From IMG/VR virus record IMGVR_UViG_3300030328_001017, positions 1 to 51,020 of that record: DNA of 51,020 bases; one strand, given 5' to 3'. Positions 36,113-46,000 of this stretch are shown one piece after another. Position numbers and translations under genes: made by a program. The notes under the pieces were generated by a model, which saw only the letters and a program-made list of their open reading frames with translations, did not search any database and was not told the origin of the DNA. The stretch comes from a virus. The number at the start of each line of letters is the position of its first letter. Within the stretch, counting starts at the first letter, position 1.

Positions 36113-39100
36113 TTATTCTTTAGGTTTGTTAATTTCAGTATGTAATGCCTGGGCTGTATCCATCATGTACTTATAAAATCCAGATTCACCAGCACTCTTT
36201 TCAGCACTGTTTTCATACTTTTTCTTTAGCGCACGACCATCATCAGTTTTATCTAAGCTATTCCATTTTTTAATAGCTATACCTATAATATCATCACGCC
36301 TTGTAGAAGATCCAGGGATTTTACTAATAACAGTATCAAGGTTTTGGTACAGCAAATCCATTTTATCTGCACGTACATACTCTGGAACTGCTTTCTTATC
36401 CTTTACTTTATCCATATTAGTTATGAATAGTTCTGGAGCACCAGTAGTTTCCCTTAACTGTTGAGCTTCTAGATACCTAGTAAAATCATTAGGTGTAAAT
36501 TTAATACCTTCAGATTTAGCCTCCATAACCATATTTTCATATGCTTGAGTCATAACCTTACGACCAGCTGTAGAGTCTGGATCAACTCCTTGTTTCTTAG
36601 CCCAATCATAATAAAATAATGCTGCTCTCTCAGGGCCAACACCTACACGGTATGTTCTTTTACCATCTTCTTCTGTGTAGTTATCAGGTGAACCATCTCT
36701 GATTTCTTCGAAGTAGCTTTTCATATCGCCAAGGATTCTGCTACGCCTTTGTTTATATTCTTCAGATTCACCATCAAGTTCTTTACGATAATCTGGAAGG
36801 TTAGCAAACCTAGATGGATGTATTACTGAACCAGAAGCGGTTTGATAATAAGTTCCCTTATCTGCACTACTTTTTACAGGTACTAGTGTTTCCTTAGTGT
36901 ACCTTATAATGTCTCCCTTTTTATTAAATTGAGGAACCATTTTAGTTACAGGAACACCACCAGTTGGTGCATACGTAGCATCTTTCTTTTCAAGATCTGA
37001 TAAGTTTTTAGTTTTCTTATACTTAGAAATAGACGATGCCTTATAAGTACCATCTTTTATTAAACTTTTAACAAACTTATTATGCTCAGAAGCTTTAGAA
37101 TCAACACGCTTAACATATTGTTTAGCAGCATAATTAAGAGATCCATTATGAGAACCACCTAACATACGACCACCAACATACATGATAGCCATTCGTTGAA
37201 GCTCACCCTCATCGAAAAGATCTCCGAGTATGCTTTGGAAGAAACCCTTTGCTTTGTTAATGTCTTCTGGGGGTGCTTCTCCACCCTTCTTTTCAACTTC
37301 ATCTGGTGTTCTTTTTCCAGTAACAGTATTATCGTCTGGAGTGTTTTCATTATCATTAATAATTTCTTCAACTTCAAACACTTTAGATTCTTTTATAGAA
37401 TCACCTTCTTCATCTGCATCAGATTTAGGAGGCTCACCTGTTTTAGGAACAGTAGGGTTTTTAGGATCATAAGACGAAACAGTATTGGCTTCCTCATCTG
37501 AAGCTGCTTTTCTATTAGCTGCACCTTTTTCATTACTTTTAACAGTGGCTTCAAGATCAGAATTAGCAGCATTGGCTTTTTCTACAAGAGATTTATGACT
37601 ATTAACATCATCAATAGTTGCTGTGCCATTAGCTTGTTTAGCTTCTAGTTCTTTTGTTGCTTTTTCCAATTCAGAGTTAGCCTTATCTGCTTTTTCTTGT
37701 GCAGCTTTAAGGGCTGTTGAATCTACTTCTTCTGCAAGAGCGTCAGCTTCTTTTCGGTTTTGAGGTATTCCTACTCCACGATAAGTATTATCTTGACCTG
37801 CATCAACCTTTGGTTCACCAGTGACAGGATCAATATTAGATGCAGCTGAAAACAATTCACCTACAGTCATATTAGAACTTGGTTCTTTAATCTCAGGTTT
37901 TCTAAGCAACACTTCATCTCTGATTTGTTGATCTTCACTACGTGGGCCAATTGCATCAGGAACTCTAGGACCAAAAGGACCATCTGAGTATTGGCTGAAA
38001 TCAATCGGAGTATCATCCATTGGTGGAACACCACCTAACCCTTCAAACTCACTAGCTTGTAGCATCTCGTCAGCTTCTGGATTAGCCATGTTCTGTAATG
38101 CAGGAACTCTACTGTCAAAGATTTCTTTTCGTGTCCGTCTACGACCCATCTCTGGGCCACTGAGTTCGTCAGGTATAGATAAGTTTCCTTCAGCTACCTT
38201 AGATTGCAATGCAGGAATCCTTTCATTAAAGATTTCTTCTGCTGTTCTAGGTGCAGTACCAGTACCAGAGAATTCTTCTGCAGCAGTTCTGTCATTTACT
38301 CTACTTTGTAATGCAGGAACTCTACTGTCAAACACTTCTTGTGCTGTTCGACCACGACCCATCTCTGGACCACTAAGCTCATCAGGTATAGATAGATTTC
38401 TTTCATCTATTTTATCCCTTAGTGCAGGGATTCTTTCATCAAAGATTTCTTGCGCTGTTCTAGGTGCAGTACCAGTACCAGAGAATTCTTCTGCAGCAGT
38501 TCTTTCATTGACCTTTCCTTGAAGAGCAGGAATCCTTTCATTAAAGATTTCTTTAGCTGTTCTAGGAGGTGTGTTAAATAATTCTATTTCATCCCGTCTA
38601 CGGTTTTCTAATCCTGGAACTACTTTACCATCAGCCATACGAAACTCTGCAGCTTCCTTTTGGAAAGTTTCAAAGTCACCTGAATTAAGAGCAGCACGAG
38701 CTTTACTATTAGCAAACTGTGGACCACCAATGTTATACAGTAGTGACTTAACAGCAGCTTCTTGATTGGAATTAAGATCAGCTGTGACCAGATTATTATA
38801 ATCACGATCAGTAACTGCCATTTCTTCAAGAAGCCTAGCGTTAGCCTCTTCTTCAGTCATGGTGTCACCCATCTTAACACCCTTAGTAAACCCGTAACCG
38901 ATTGTCGGTACACCTGCAGAGTCTAGATAGGCTTCATTGCGAAACCCTTCTTTATCTTTAAGTAGATCCATGTATATCTTATTAGACATAAGTGGGTCTG
39001 GTCTTGTAGGACTCTTTGGTATATCGTTTAATGTTTTAAACCTTGTGTTGTTTGTTGGAAAACCTCTGTTAGATGCATCAGGTCGGGATCCAGAGAACAT

Positions 39101-39448
39101 CCCTAGTAAACTATCCAACCAACTACCGCCTTGGTTCATATACACAGGACCACCATGTGCAGCGTACTCAGGGATTGTACCCCCTTGTTGTGCTTGAATA
39201 GCACGACCAACATTGTTCATCTGCTCTATCTGTGGCTCAAATATACGAGTAGCTTCAGTATTCATTACAAACTCACCAGGAGTTAACCATGCAGGTACTG
39301 TGTCAGTTCCCTTGGGATCTCCTGGATGATCGGGGACACCTTCCATCATAGGAGGGATTGGTCCCATATCAACATCAGATCCTTCGTAAAACTCAAAGGA
39401 GGTCATGTTCCCATGCCTGTCTTTGTTTGTAAAACTTTTCAGTTTCAT
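36113..39448 (-). CDS. Virion-associated lysozyme (GH24) with tandem repeats
   Basis: 1111 residues. N-terminal part with PAWLTPGEFVMNTEATRIFE, a motif I know from marine-phage internal proteins. The lysozyme domain spans residues about 155-300: KEGFRNEAYLDSAGVPTIGYG holds E167, D176 and T182 at exactly the T4 spacing (E11, D20, T26), with NIGGPQFANSKARAALN after it. Residues about 300-455 are five tandem units of 34-37 residues. A Glu/Asp/Lys-rich, probably disordered region spans 500-780, and a helical C-terminal domain follows. It would open peptidoglycan during DNA entry. Placed between the ejection protein and the Hint protein in one operon. Confidence 0.82.
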   Translation of the reverse strand: MKLKSFTNKDRHGNMTSFEFYEGSDVDMGPIPPMMEGVPDHPGDPKGTDTVPAWLTPGEFVMNTEATRIFEPQIEQMNNVGRAIQAQQGGTIPEYAAHGGPVYMNQGGSWLDSLLGMFSGSRPDASNRGFPTNNTRFKTLNDIPKSPTRPDPLMSNKIYMDLLKDKEGFRNEAYLDSAGVPTIGYGFTKGVKMGDTMTEEEANARLLEEMAVTDRDYNNLVTADLNSNQEAAVKSLLYNIGGPQFANSKARAALNSGDFETFQKEAAEFRMADGKVVPGLENRRRDEIELFNTPPRTAKEIFNERIPALQGKVNERTAAEEFSGTGTAPRTAQEIFDERIPALRDKIDERNLSIPDELSGPEMGRGRTAQEVFDSRVPALQSRVNDRTAAEEFSGTGTAPRTAEEIFNERIPALQSKVAEGNLSIPDELSGPEMGRRRTRKEIFDSRVPALQNMANPEADEMLQASEFEGLGGVPPMDDTPIDFSQYSDGPFGPRVPDAIGPRSEDQQIRDEVLLRKPEIKEPSSNMTVGELFSAASNIDPVTGEPKVDAGQDNTYRGVGIPQNRKEADALAEEVDSTALKAAQEKADKANSELEKATKELEAKQANGTATIDDVNSHKSLVEKANAANSDLEATVKSNEKGAANRKAASDEEANTVSSYDPKNPTVPKTGEPPKSDADEEGDSIKESKVFEVEEIINDNENTPDDNTVTGKRTPDEVEKKGGEAPPEDINKAKGFFQSILGDLFDEGELQRMAIMYVGGRMLGGSHNGSLNYAAKQYVKRVDSKASEHNKFVKSLIKDGTYKASSISKYKKTKNLSDLEKKDATYAPTGGVPVTKMVPQFNKKGDIIRYTKETLVPVKSSADKGTYYQTASGSVIHPSRFANLPDYRKELDGESEEYKQRRSRILGDMKSYFEEIRDGSPDNYTEEDGKRTYRVGVGPERAALFYYDWAKKQGVDPDSTAGRKVMTQAYENMVMEAKSEGIKFTPNDFTRYLEAQQLRETTGAPELFITNMDKVKDKKAVPEYVRADKMDLLYQNLDTVISKIPGSSTRRDDIIGIAIKKWNSLDKTDDGRALKKKYENSAEKSAGESGFYKYMMDTAQALHTEINKPKE
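38090..38575 (-). repeat. Alternating tandem repeats in the virion lysozyme
   Basis: Five units begin RTAxEIFxxRxPALxxKV; the last begins RTRKEIF. Type A ends RTAAEEFSGTGTAP and type B ends LSIPDELSGPEMGRG, in the order A-B-A-B-x, so a pair of about 70 residues (about 210 nt) has been duplicated. The DNA of the A units is also nearly identical, for example the segment at 38262-38290 and 38462-38490. Confidence 0.85.
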
Positions 39449-39460
39449 GTAACTCTCCTT

Positions 39461-41296
39461 TTATTTTACCGTATTATTAAAGCCTGATAAAGGTCCTGAC
39501 ATCTGTGTGTTTACATTTTCACCTAACATGTCAGCTAAGTTTGGATCAGTTCTTGGTTCTTCAAAATGTATTCCTGATGTTAGATCAGTAATAGGTGTAT
39601 CTGCACCACCTTTAGAAAATGGTGATGGATCTGTTGATGTTGTGCCATAATTACCAGAGAACTCTTCATCCCACATATCATCAACATCAGGCGTAGACAT
39701 TGGTGTGTTTACATTTTCACCCAACATATCACCTACGCTTGATGATGTGCCATAATTACCAGAGAATTCTTCATCCCACATATCATCATCAATGATTGCT
39801 GGCATCGTGCTAGGCTTATAAGTAGACTCAGTATCACCTTCTTCACCTTCTGAACCACTACCGTTGTGAACCCTGAGGTCTTCCGCAATATAAGTATGTG
39901 TGTCTTTGACTTCAAAGTTATATACTGTTTGTTCATTACTATCTAAGGTTTCAATAGAAGACACAGGATACATCATCCCATCTTTAGTCATTACTAGTTC
40001 ACCTTTTTCAAACAGACCAATCCATTTGAATGCATTATGCTCAGGCATATAGAACGGATGATTAGATGTAACAACAAATTCTTTATCATTTGACAGTGTG
40101 ACTTTAACAAGAGAATCTGAACAACAATCTGTGAAGGTGTGTGAATGTACTTTAGTGACTTCATCTTCAACAATCTTACTGTCTTCACCAAAGGCCAACA
40201 CTTTATCACCAACTTGGATATCTTCGATATTCTTTGTTGTGTTATCAGCCATAGAGATTTGAGTTCCCTCAGGAAAACAAGTACCTCTTTGATTTCCACT
40301 ATGCCATCCAGCTATTGTATTAGGGGTAGCACTAGTACGTTCTGCTAAGGCTACCCGTTGTTCTCTATTAAGTGTTTCTGGTTTAGTAATATCAGCATTA
40401 ACAAAACTAACACCATCTAGCATTACTGTTGTACCGTTTGGTCCTTTCATCTGACCGTGTTCATCAACCATTAACGGACCTTGATCTGATTGTACATAAT
40501 CCCCAGGGTTTGTACCCCATACAGGACCAGTTGGTAAATTACCAAACTCATCTGTACTAGCATTAAGAGTATTCTGTGTAAGAATATTAGCAAAATTCTT
40601 AATAGGAGAGTTAGCCCCCATTCTACGAGACTGCCTTGCACCGAATTTTGTTAACCCTGGATTTTGATCCATGTGACTATAGATAGAATTATCGTAGCTT
40701 CCAAGTAAGGAACTAATAGGATCTTCACCATGTGCTCTTAGTTTTCCATAGCTACTTTCAGGACCGAACATACCACCTTCAGTTCCTACACCTAACCAAT
40801 TAGATCCCCAAGCAGATGGCGAGTTATAGCTGTGACCACCCCTGCCTGATATTGGATCCCATCCACGACCTTTGTCATCAAAAACCATTCCTCGGTTGCT
40901 ATGTGTCCCTGGATTACCATAAGTGTATTTTTCACCTTTGTTAGGATCACTAAAAAGGCCTCCAGGTACAAGAGCATTAAAGAAACCAAAAGGGTTTCCT
41001 TTACCTTGAGGATAACCAAGAGATTGTGCCATGTTTATTCTTTCTTGATTATTAGCTTGAAGTCTGTCATTTTCAGCTTGATTATCACCACCACCAAAAG
41101 GGTCATTAGCAAACTGAGGTTGAATACCGCCAGAACCTGTACCCATAACTGGGGGAGGTGTAGCACCGCTACCCTGTAATCCAAGAGGGGGTGGTTGATT
41201 TATAGGCTGTGTTGGTTGTCCAAAGTTTGAAGGGCCATATCTAAAACCATACTTAGGCTGCAACTGATATGTTGGCTGATAAGGAATTGTTGACAT
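39461..41296 (-). CDS. Virion protein with Hint (bacterial intein-like) self-processing domain
   Basis: 611 residues. The N-terminal 330 are Gly/Asn/Pro-rich and structural-looking. Residues 340-478 form a Hint domain: it begins C340-FPEGTQISMAD (block A), contains VVTSNHPFYMP (block B, TxxH type) and ends TYIAEDLRVHN478 (blocks F and G). There is no homing endonuclease, and the +1 residue is Gly479 instead of Cys/Ser/Thr. It therefore fits bacterial-intein-like domains, which cleave at their ends rather than splice. The C-terminal 110 residues are an acidic linker with two copies of DDMWDEEFSGNYGT and two of DMLGENVNT. The start has AAAGGAG 8 nt upstream. Confidence 0.8.
   Translation of the reverse strand: MSTIPYQPTYQLQPKYGFRYGPSNFGQPTQPINQPPPLGLQGSGATPPPVMGTGSGGIQPQFANDPFGGGDNQAENDRLQANNQERINMAQSLGYPQGKGNPFGFFNALVPGGLFSDPNKGEKYTYGNPGTHSNRGMVFDDKGRGWDPISGRGGHSYNSPSAWGSNWLGVGTEGGMFGPESSYGKLRAHGEDPISSLLGSYDNSIYSHMDQNPGLTKFGARQSRRMGANSPIKNFANILTQNTLNASTDEFGNLPTGPVWGTNPGDYVQSDQGPLMVDEHGQMKGPNGTTVMLDGVSFVNADITKPETLNREQRVALAERTSATPNTIAGWHSGNQRGTCFPEGTQISMADNTTKNIEDIQVGDKVLAFGEDSKIVEDEVTKVHSHTFTDCCSDSLVKVTLSNDKEFVVTSNHPFYMPEHNAFKWIGLFEKGELVMTKDGMMYPVSSIETLDSNEQTVYNFEVKDTHTYIAEDLRVHNGSGSEGEEGDTESTYKPSTMPAIIDDDMWDEEFSGNYGTSSSVGDMLGENVNTPMSTPDVDDMWDEEFSGNYGTTSTDPSPFSKGGADTPITDLTSGIHFEEPRTDPNLADMLGENVNTQMSGPLSGFNNTVK
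39500..39785 (-). repeat. Imperfect duplications at the 3' end of the Hint gene
   Basis: DNA coding DDMWDEEFSGNYGT occurs at about 39640-39682 and 39745-39787. DNA coding DMLGENVNT occurs at about 39505-39531 and 39700-39726. Suggests a recent internal duplication of the acidic tail. Confidence 0.7.
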
Positions 41297-41298
41297 AC

Positions 41299-41916
41299 TT
41301 AAGCTCCTTTATTGGATAATGGTCCACCATAAGAAATTTCAATCTCTTCATTTATAGGGCCACCGCCTTGTTTATATTTTACTTTAGAAATTGGTCCACC
41401 TGTAGATAGGTTTAATGATAATGGTCCTTTTACATGCCCACCTTTGTTAAACAGACCAAGTGCTTTACCACCAAAGTAACCACCAAGTAACCACGGTGCG
41501 GCAGCACCAAGGCTTGCCATAGCACCACTACCCGCTGCACCTGTAGCAGCTTGACTGGCTGCTTGTTTTGCAATTGTTTCTTTTGCTACAGCGTTTGCGA
41601 GAGGTCCATCAACACCAGATTGTATTAGAGGAGTAGCTACTTCAGACATAGTTGAAACAGGGGGTGGGCTAGTAAATGCAGCCTTAACACCATCAACACC
41701 TTTTGTAATATAAGGATTTACCTTATCCTTAAATGAGGTCCATATAGATTCTATATGCGGAGAAGCAACATCTTGAGCTTTTTCCATAGCAACTCTTTTA
41801 CCTACACCCATTGCTTGTTCTTTAAGTGTTGGATCTTGAGGACGAACAGGAGCATGTTGATGTTGACGGATTTTACGTCTAGCATTAGCTACAGATTGTG
41901 CAAGTTGAACTGCCAT
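41299..41916 (-). CDS. Hypothetical internal virion protein, 205 aa
   Basis: Basic N-terminus (ARRKIRQHQHAPVRPQD), then an Ala/Gly-rich hydrophobic segment (AASQAATGAAGSGAMASLGA, WLLGGYFGGKALGLF), then a Gly-rich tail (GGHVKGPLSLNLSTGGPISK). A membrane-active stretch in the internal-protein cluster suits a gp14/gp15-like ejection role. Two nucleotides separate it from the Hint gene. Confidence 0.55.
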   Translation of the reverse strand: MAVQLAQSVANARRKIRQHQHAPVRPQDPTLKEQAMGVGKRVAMEKAQDVASPHIESIWTSFKDKVNPYITKGVDGVKAAFTSPPPVSTMSEVATPLIQSGVDGPLANAVAKETIAKQAASQAATGAAGSGAMASLGAAAPWLLGGYFGGKALGLFNKGGHVKGPLSLNLSTGGPISKVKYKQGGGPINEEIEISYGGPLSNKGA

Positions 41917-42461
41917 TATTTTCCTCCACTAGTTGTGGTTTTGGTTTCTGTACCAGCACCAGCAAGGTTCTGAAAGAAGTTAGCCAAGGATGTATCCTTA
42001 GCTTCTCTTTCTTTTTGCTCTTGTTGCTGTAAGGTAGTACCAGCTTGTCCAATCATATCAGCACCCATATTAGCCATAGCCTGTCGGTCTGATTGGTATT
42101 GACCAGCACGATCTGCTAAAGCACCTTGCATTGCTGCTTGACTACGTGCAGATCCTAATGATCCACCAGTATAAGCAGTATGTACTCCCTTACCCCATAG
42201 GTTTTTAAGAGCACGTTCTTCTGCTGCTTGGGTATCATATAGTCCTGTGCCACGAACAGCTTGTTCACCTAATTGTGAATTATAAGCCAAAGCACGTTGT
42301 TGAGGTTCACTAAGACCTGCAATTAACTGATTAGGATCTTTTTGTGTACTTCTAAGTCTTTCTAGGTTAATATTAAGACCTTCTTCTAATTGAGGTCTAG
42401 CCCAATCTGGTATTCCTGATACTTGTGTTTGACTTTTTCCACCACCACTACCCATTTTCAT
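41916..42461 (-). CDS. Internal virion protein, gp14-like, 181 aa
   Basis: A Gln/Ala-rich helical protein (ARSQAAMQGALADRAGQYQS, GAGTETKTTTSGGK at the end). N-terminal KMGSGGGKSQTQVSGIPDWA is a form seen often in small podovirus internal or head-tail proteins, and the composition resembles T7 gp14. The assignment rests on composition and order. It overlaps the upstream gene by 14 nt. Confidence 0.55.
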   Translation of the reverse strand: MKMGSGGGKSQTQVSGIPDWARPQLEEGLNINLERLRSTQKDPNQLIAGLSEPQQRALAYNSQLGEQAVRGTGLYDTQAAEERALKNLWGKGVHTAYTGGSLGSARSQAAMQGALADRAGQYQSDRQAMANMGADMIGQAGTTLQQQEQKEREAKDTSLANFFQNLAGAGTETKTTTSGGK

Positions 42462-42930
42462 TCTCCTTTATAATACCATGTGCTGAGTAGTAAGTCTCTG
42501 CACCGTATTTTAACTTCAATAAATTAACATAGTTTTCTGAATGTTCTGTCATTCGAATAGAGTCTGCTCTCCATCGTGAACCACCATGATTTTTTACATG
42601 GCTAATCATTGCATTGAATAATTTAGTTACAGTAAAAGGAGTTGCTACATCTTTATCCATAATACAATCCTTAACATCCATAGTACATATATTATTATAA
42701 TAACTATTATATGTAGATCCTAAAAGAAAACCTATAAGTTTATTATCTTTATATTCACCAATAGCAATATAATGTGGATTGTTTTCTTTTTGTTTGGCTA
42801 CAATTTTTAAGAAAAAAGAAATCCATACAGCTTCGTTTCTTTCGTATCCACCGTATAGGTTTTCTTTAGTTGACTTATTCATAAGCTGTATAGCTTCGAA
42901 TACATCATTGTCCTCTATAGTCTTTATCAT
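42448..42930 (-). CDS. GNAT-fold-like protein, 160 aa
   Basis: MIKTIEDNDVFEAIQLMNKS ... HYIAIGEYKDNKLIGFLLGS ... CTMDVKDCIMDKDVATPFTV ... LFNAMISHVKNHG: the strand-helix order of GNAT acetyltransferases. The acetyl-CoA P-loop (RxxGxG/A) is not clear, so it may not be catalytic. T7 gp13, encoded next to the internal-protein genes, has the same kind of degenerate fold, and the position here agrees. Confidence 0.55.
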   Translation of the reverse strand: MIKTIEDNDVFEAIQLMNKSTKENLYGGYERNEAVWISFFLKIVAKQKENNPHYIAIGEYKDNKLIGFLLGSTYNSYYNNICTMDVKDCIMDKDVATPFTVTKLFNAMISHVKNHGGSRWRADSIRMTEHSENYVNLLKLKYGAETYYSAHGIIKENENG

Positions 42931-43094
42931 TGTTGGTTTACCTTTGATTGTAAATCAGCAAAATTAGTAGACTCTCTAATATCTTTAATCAACTTTATAT
43001 TTTGTTGTTCAAGATCGTTGAGCAATCTAACCATTTCAAGTAATGTGAAGTCTAAGGCTGATTGATCTGTGATAGGAGGGTTTTGAATTGACAT
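42927..43094 (-). CDS. Small helical protein, 55 aa
   Basis: MSIQNPPITDQSALDFTLLE then MVRLLNDLEQQNIKLIKDIR: one amphipathic helix with heptad character. Stop and start are joined to both neighbours by ATGA/TAATG overlaps, good evidence of translation. Function unknown. Confidence 0.6.
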   Translation of the reverse strand: MSIQNPPITDQSALDFTLLEMVRLLNDLEQQNIKLIKDIRESTNFADLQSKVNQQ

Positions 43095-46000
43095 TATTTA
43101 ACACCCCCTTTTAGAACACCTAGTTGCATACCAGATATGTTCCACGCCTTTGTATTAGTACCTGAATAACTACTGCTAGTATCTGCAGCCGCATCATCAA
43201 CTCTGTAGTTTAAGAAACGGCCTGTAATACGAACATCAGTTTTGTAAGAATCTGCAACAGTAAAATCATTTACAGTTAACTTATTTGCCTTAGAACCAGT
43301 TTGTGTATTATCTTCTGGTGTCGTTAAGTAAGCTAATTCTCCAGGATTATTAGTAGACCTTGCACGTATTTGTAAAGTTGCCCTTTGGGGTTCTCCACCT
43401 ACAGTTGCAATTGTACCACCATCAGCCCACAAAGCAATGCTGCTTAATGTTTCTGTATCAAAGTTAGGCGAGATAGAAAGTTGTTCTCGCTCTGCATAAG
43501 ATATGTATGGTGTACCACCAAAATCAAAACCTAGATCAGCCGACCTGATACGATTAAACAATGTACCAGATGTGTATCCGCTTTCTGCAAAGATAGGAAA
43601 TATTTTATTAGGGTTAGTTTGACTGCTTGACCACGGCCTTACAATATCAAACGTAGTACTAATAGATGTTCCTGTAGTGCTTTGGGTTGGACTACTAGCT
43701 GCTACTAAGGTTCCTTCAGCTGCATTAGTTAGTGCTGTTGTTGTTGGAGCAACACTAGCTGCTACTACTTGAGTAGCGGGGCTAAACGCAGTAACATAGT
43801 TAGCTGTAGAACTAAACTGACTAGGACTAATTACAATACTTGTAGGTGCTGATGTACTATCAGGTGTTACAATCAATGCATTGTTAGTACTAATCTCTGC
43901 CAAAGCTGCTAGTAATGCGCTTTGCATTGTTTTAACTTCTCCATTAGGTTTATTTAACTCTGTTGTACTTTGAGTTTTATTAGGATCATAAAAGAAATTA
44001 AGATAATCAGTATTATTTGTAAAGCTAGTATCACCATAAGTATCATCATTAGCTGCTGCAGTAAAATTAGGATCAAGTAGTCTTCCTGGGCCTTCACCAT
44101 AATGCCTATCAAAGATTACACTACTACCACTTGTTGTGTTAATTGTAATCGTAACCCTTGTCATTTTTGCATAGATAGGATCTACACCATCAGTAACTGC
44201 AATGTTTCCTGATACTGAATTAGCAATAAGAGGAGACACTAGTGTTCCTGTTCTTGTAGTTCCATTAACTACTGTGTAAGCAAATGCTCCTGTAATAGCT
44301 TTTCTATCTACAGCTGTAAAAGTTAACACAGCATTAGAACGAGTTACAGTAAAATGAGTTGTATCTGTCCATGCTGCTTGCAAAGCTGTAGCTATCTCTA
44401 TGGCAGTAACTTCAGCTGTGTTTTGAGTGCCTGGATTGTAAGCGGGGTAGGTACTTGTATTATCAAAGTTTATTGTAATCGGATTACCTAAAGGTGGTGT
44501 AAGAGTTACACGATCCGTTGTTGTGTGTGCTGCTACACCTGCTGTTGTTTGAGCACCTGTAAAAGTACTGTTACTAAAACCTGAAGGTAATGACCCTGTA
44601 CTTGTTACTGCAACACTAAAGTTATTAGATATTACACCTACTGTAGCAGAGGTTGCTGTTACAAGACCCGTACCTGTAGTTGTAGACCACGCACTATTGG
44701 CGTTTATAAGCCCACTGACAGCTGTTACAACTGTTGCCCTTGTCTGAGTACCACTAAGAACTGTAGAGCTTGTTGTAGAGTCTGGAAAGGTTACTGTGAG
44801 TACAGGCTGTGGTATGTTATTATTTACACCTGGAGTTACTACTGTAGTTAATTCTGATAAGTTACCACCAAAAGTAGTTTCAGTATAAGCAGTACCACCA
44901 TAGCTAGTTGCAAATGCAATACTTAAAGCACTGTGATTTCCCCCATTAACAGAAGTAAACCTTACATTATTACCATTAGCTGCAACACCGTAAATAGCAG
45001 TAGCAGAACCATTAAAGACAGCAAGAGCAGACAACTTAGTAATGATATCATCTCTAATCGCTGTTTGAGCCGTAAGACCTTTTGCGAGAGTGATTGTCTC
45101 ATTAATCGCACCTTGTACCCCACTTACGGCAGGAGCCGTTATTGTCATTGAAATAGCAGGGCTAAGTGATGAAGTGATTCCATACACACCCACACCTGTA
45201 ACTGTAGAACTTGGGGTTATATTAGTTGTTGATCCTCCTGAAATTGCAAAAGTAGAAGTACTAAATACACGAGGTCCAGGAACATCTGAAGTTAATGTAA
45301 GAACATTCGAAGATGCTGTAGCTGTAAAATCTGATAGTGCATTATCAGCATTAATATAATCCCGAACTGCTGCTACAAATTGTGTCATAGTGATTGTAGC
45401 ACCATTTGCATAATTTGTACCAAGTATAGAAACAGCTGGAAAACTAACATTACCAATAGTACTATCACCGTTTATAACAGCACTAGCTCCACCATCAAGA
45501 TGTGTAGTTTGATTTCTATCATAAGTAAAAGTAGCACTAGATGGATAAGCAAGTACACTTGCTGCATTAACTGTGACAGGTCCAGAGTTTCCTGTTACTT
45601 CAAGATCTACAACCTCAAGTACATCAGTAGTAAAATTACTAAATGTTCCTACAGCTACTGTTTTAATTGCTTTAGTTCCTGTTGTAACTCTTGGTGTAGC
45701 ACCATTAATTGTTACTGCTTGAACTTCTTTTTTACCGCGATTAGTATATCCTGCATTACCGCTATTACCTGTTGCGGCAATTGTTGCAGTCGGTATACCA
45801 CCACCCTTAATTGGACCCACATCTCCAGCTGCAACTGCATCAAGGTCTCTGATAGTCCACGTATTGTCTCTATAATTCCAGATAAGAGCTTCATCACATT
45901 CCCCTCCAGTTGAGTTTAGTGTAGGATAACACACCCATATTTCTTCTTCTTGATGGTTTTGAAGGGTAAACAGTTGACGTTCATGTATAGGGTTTAAGTT

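Noticed and set aside
39461-41296. A true splicing intein in the 611-aa protein
   Set aside because: The residue after the terminal Asn is Gly rather than Cys/Ser/Thr, and no endonuclease is present, so protein splicing is not expected.
42448-42930. Active acetyltransferase
   Set aside because: The fold order resembles GNAT, but the acetyl-CoA-binding loop is not clear. A structural T7 gp13-like role is the safer reading.
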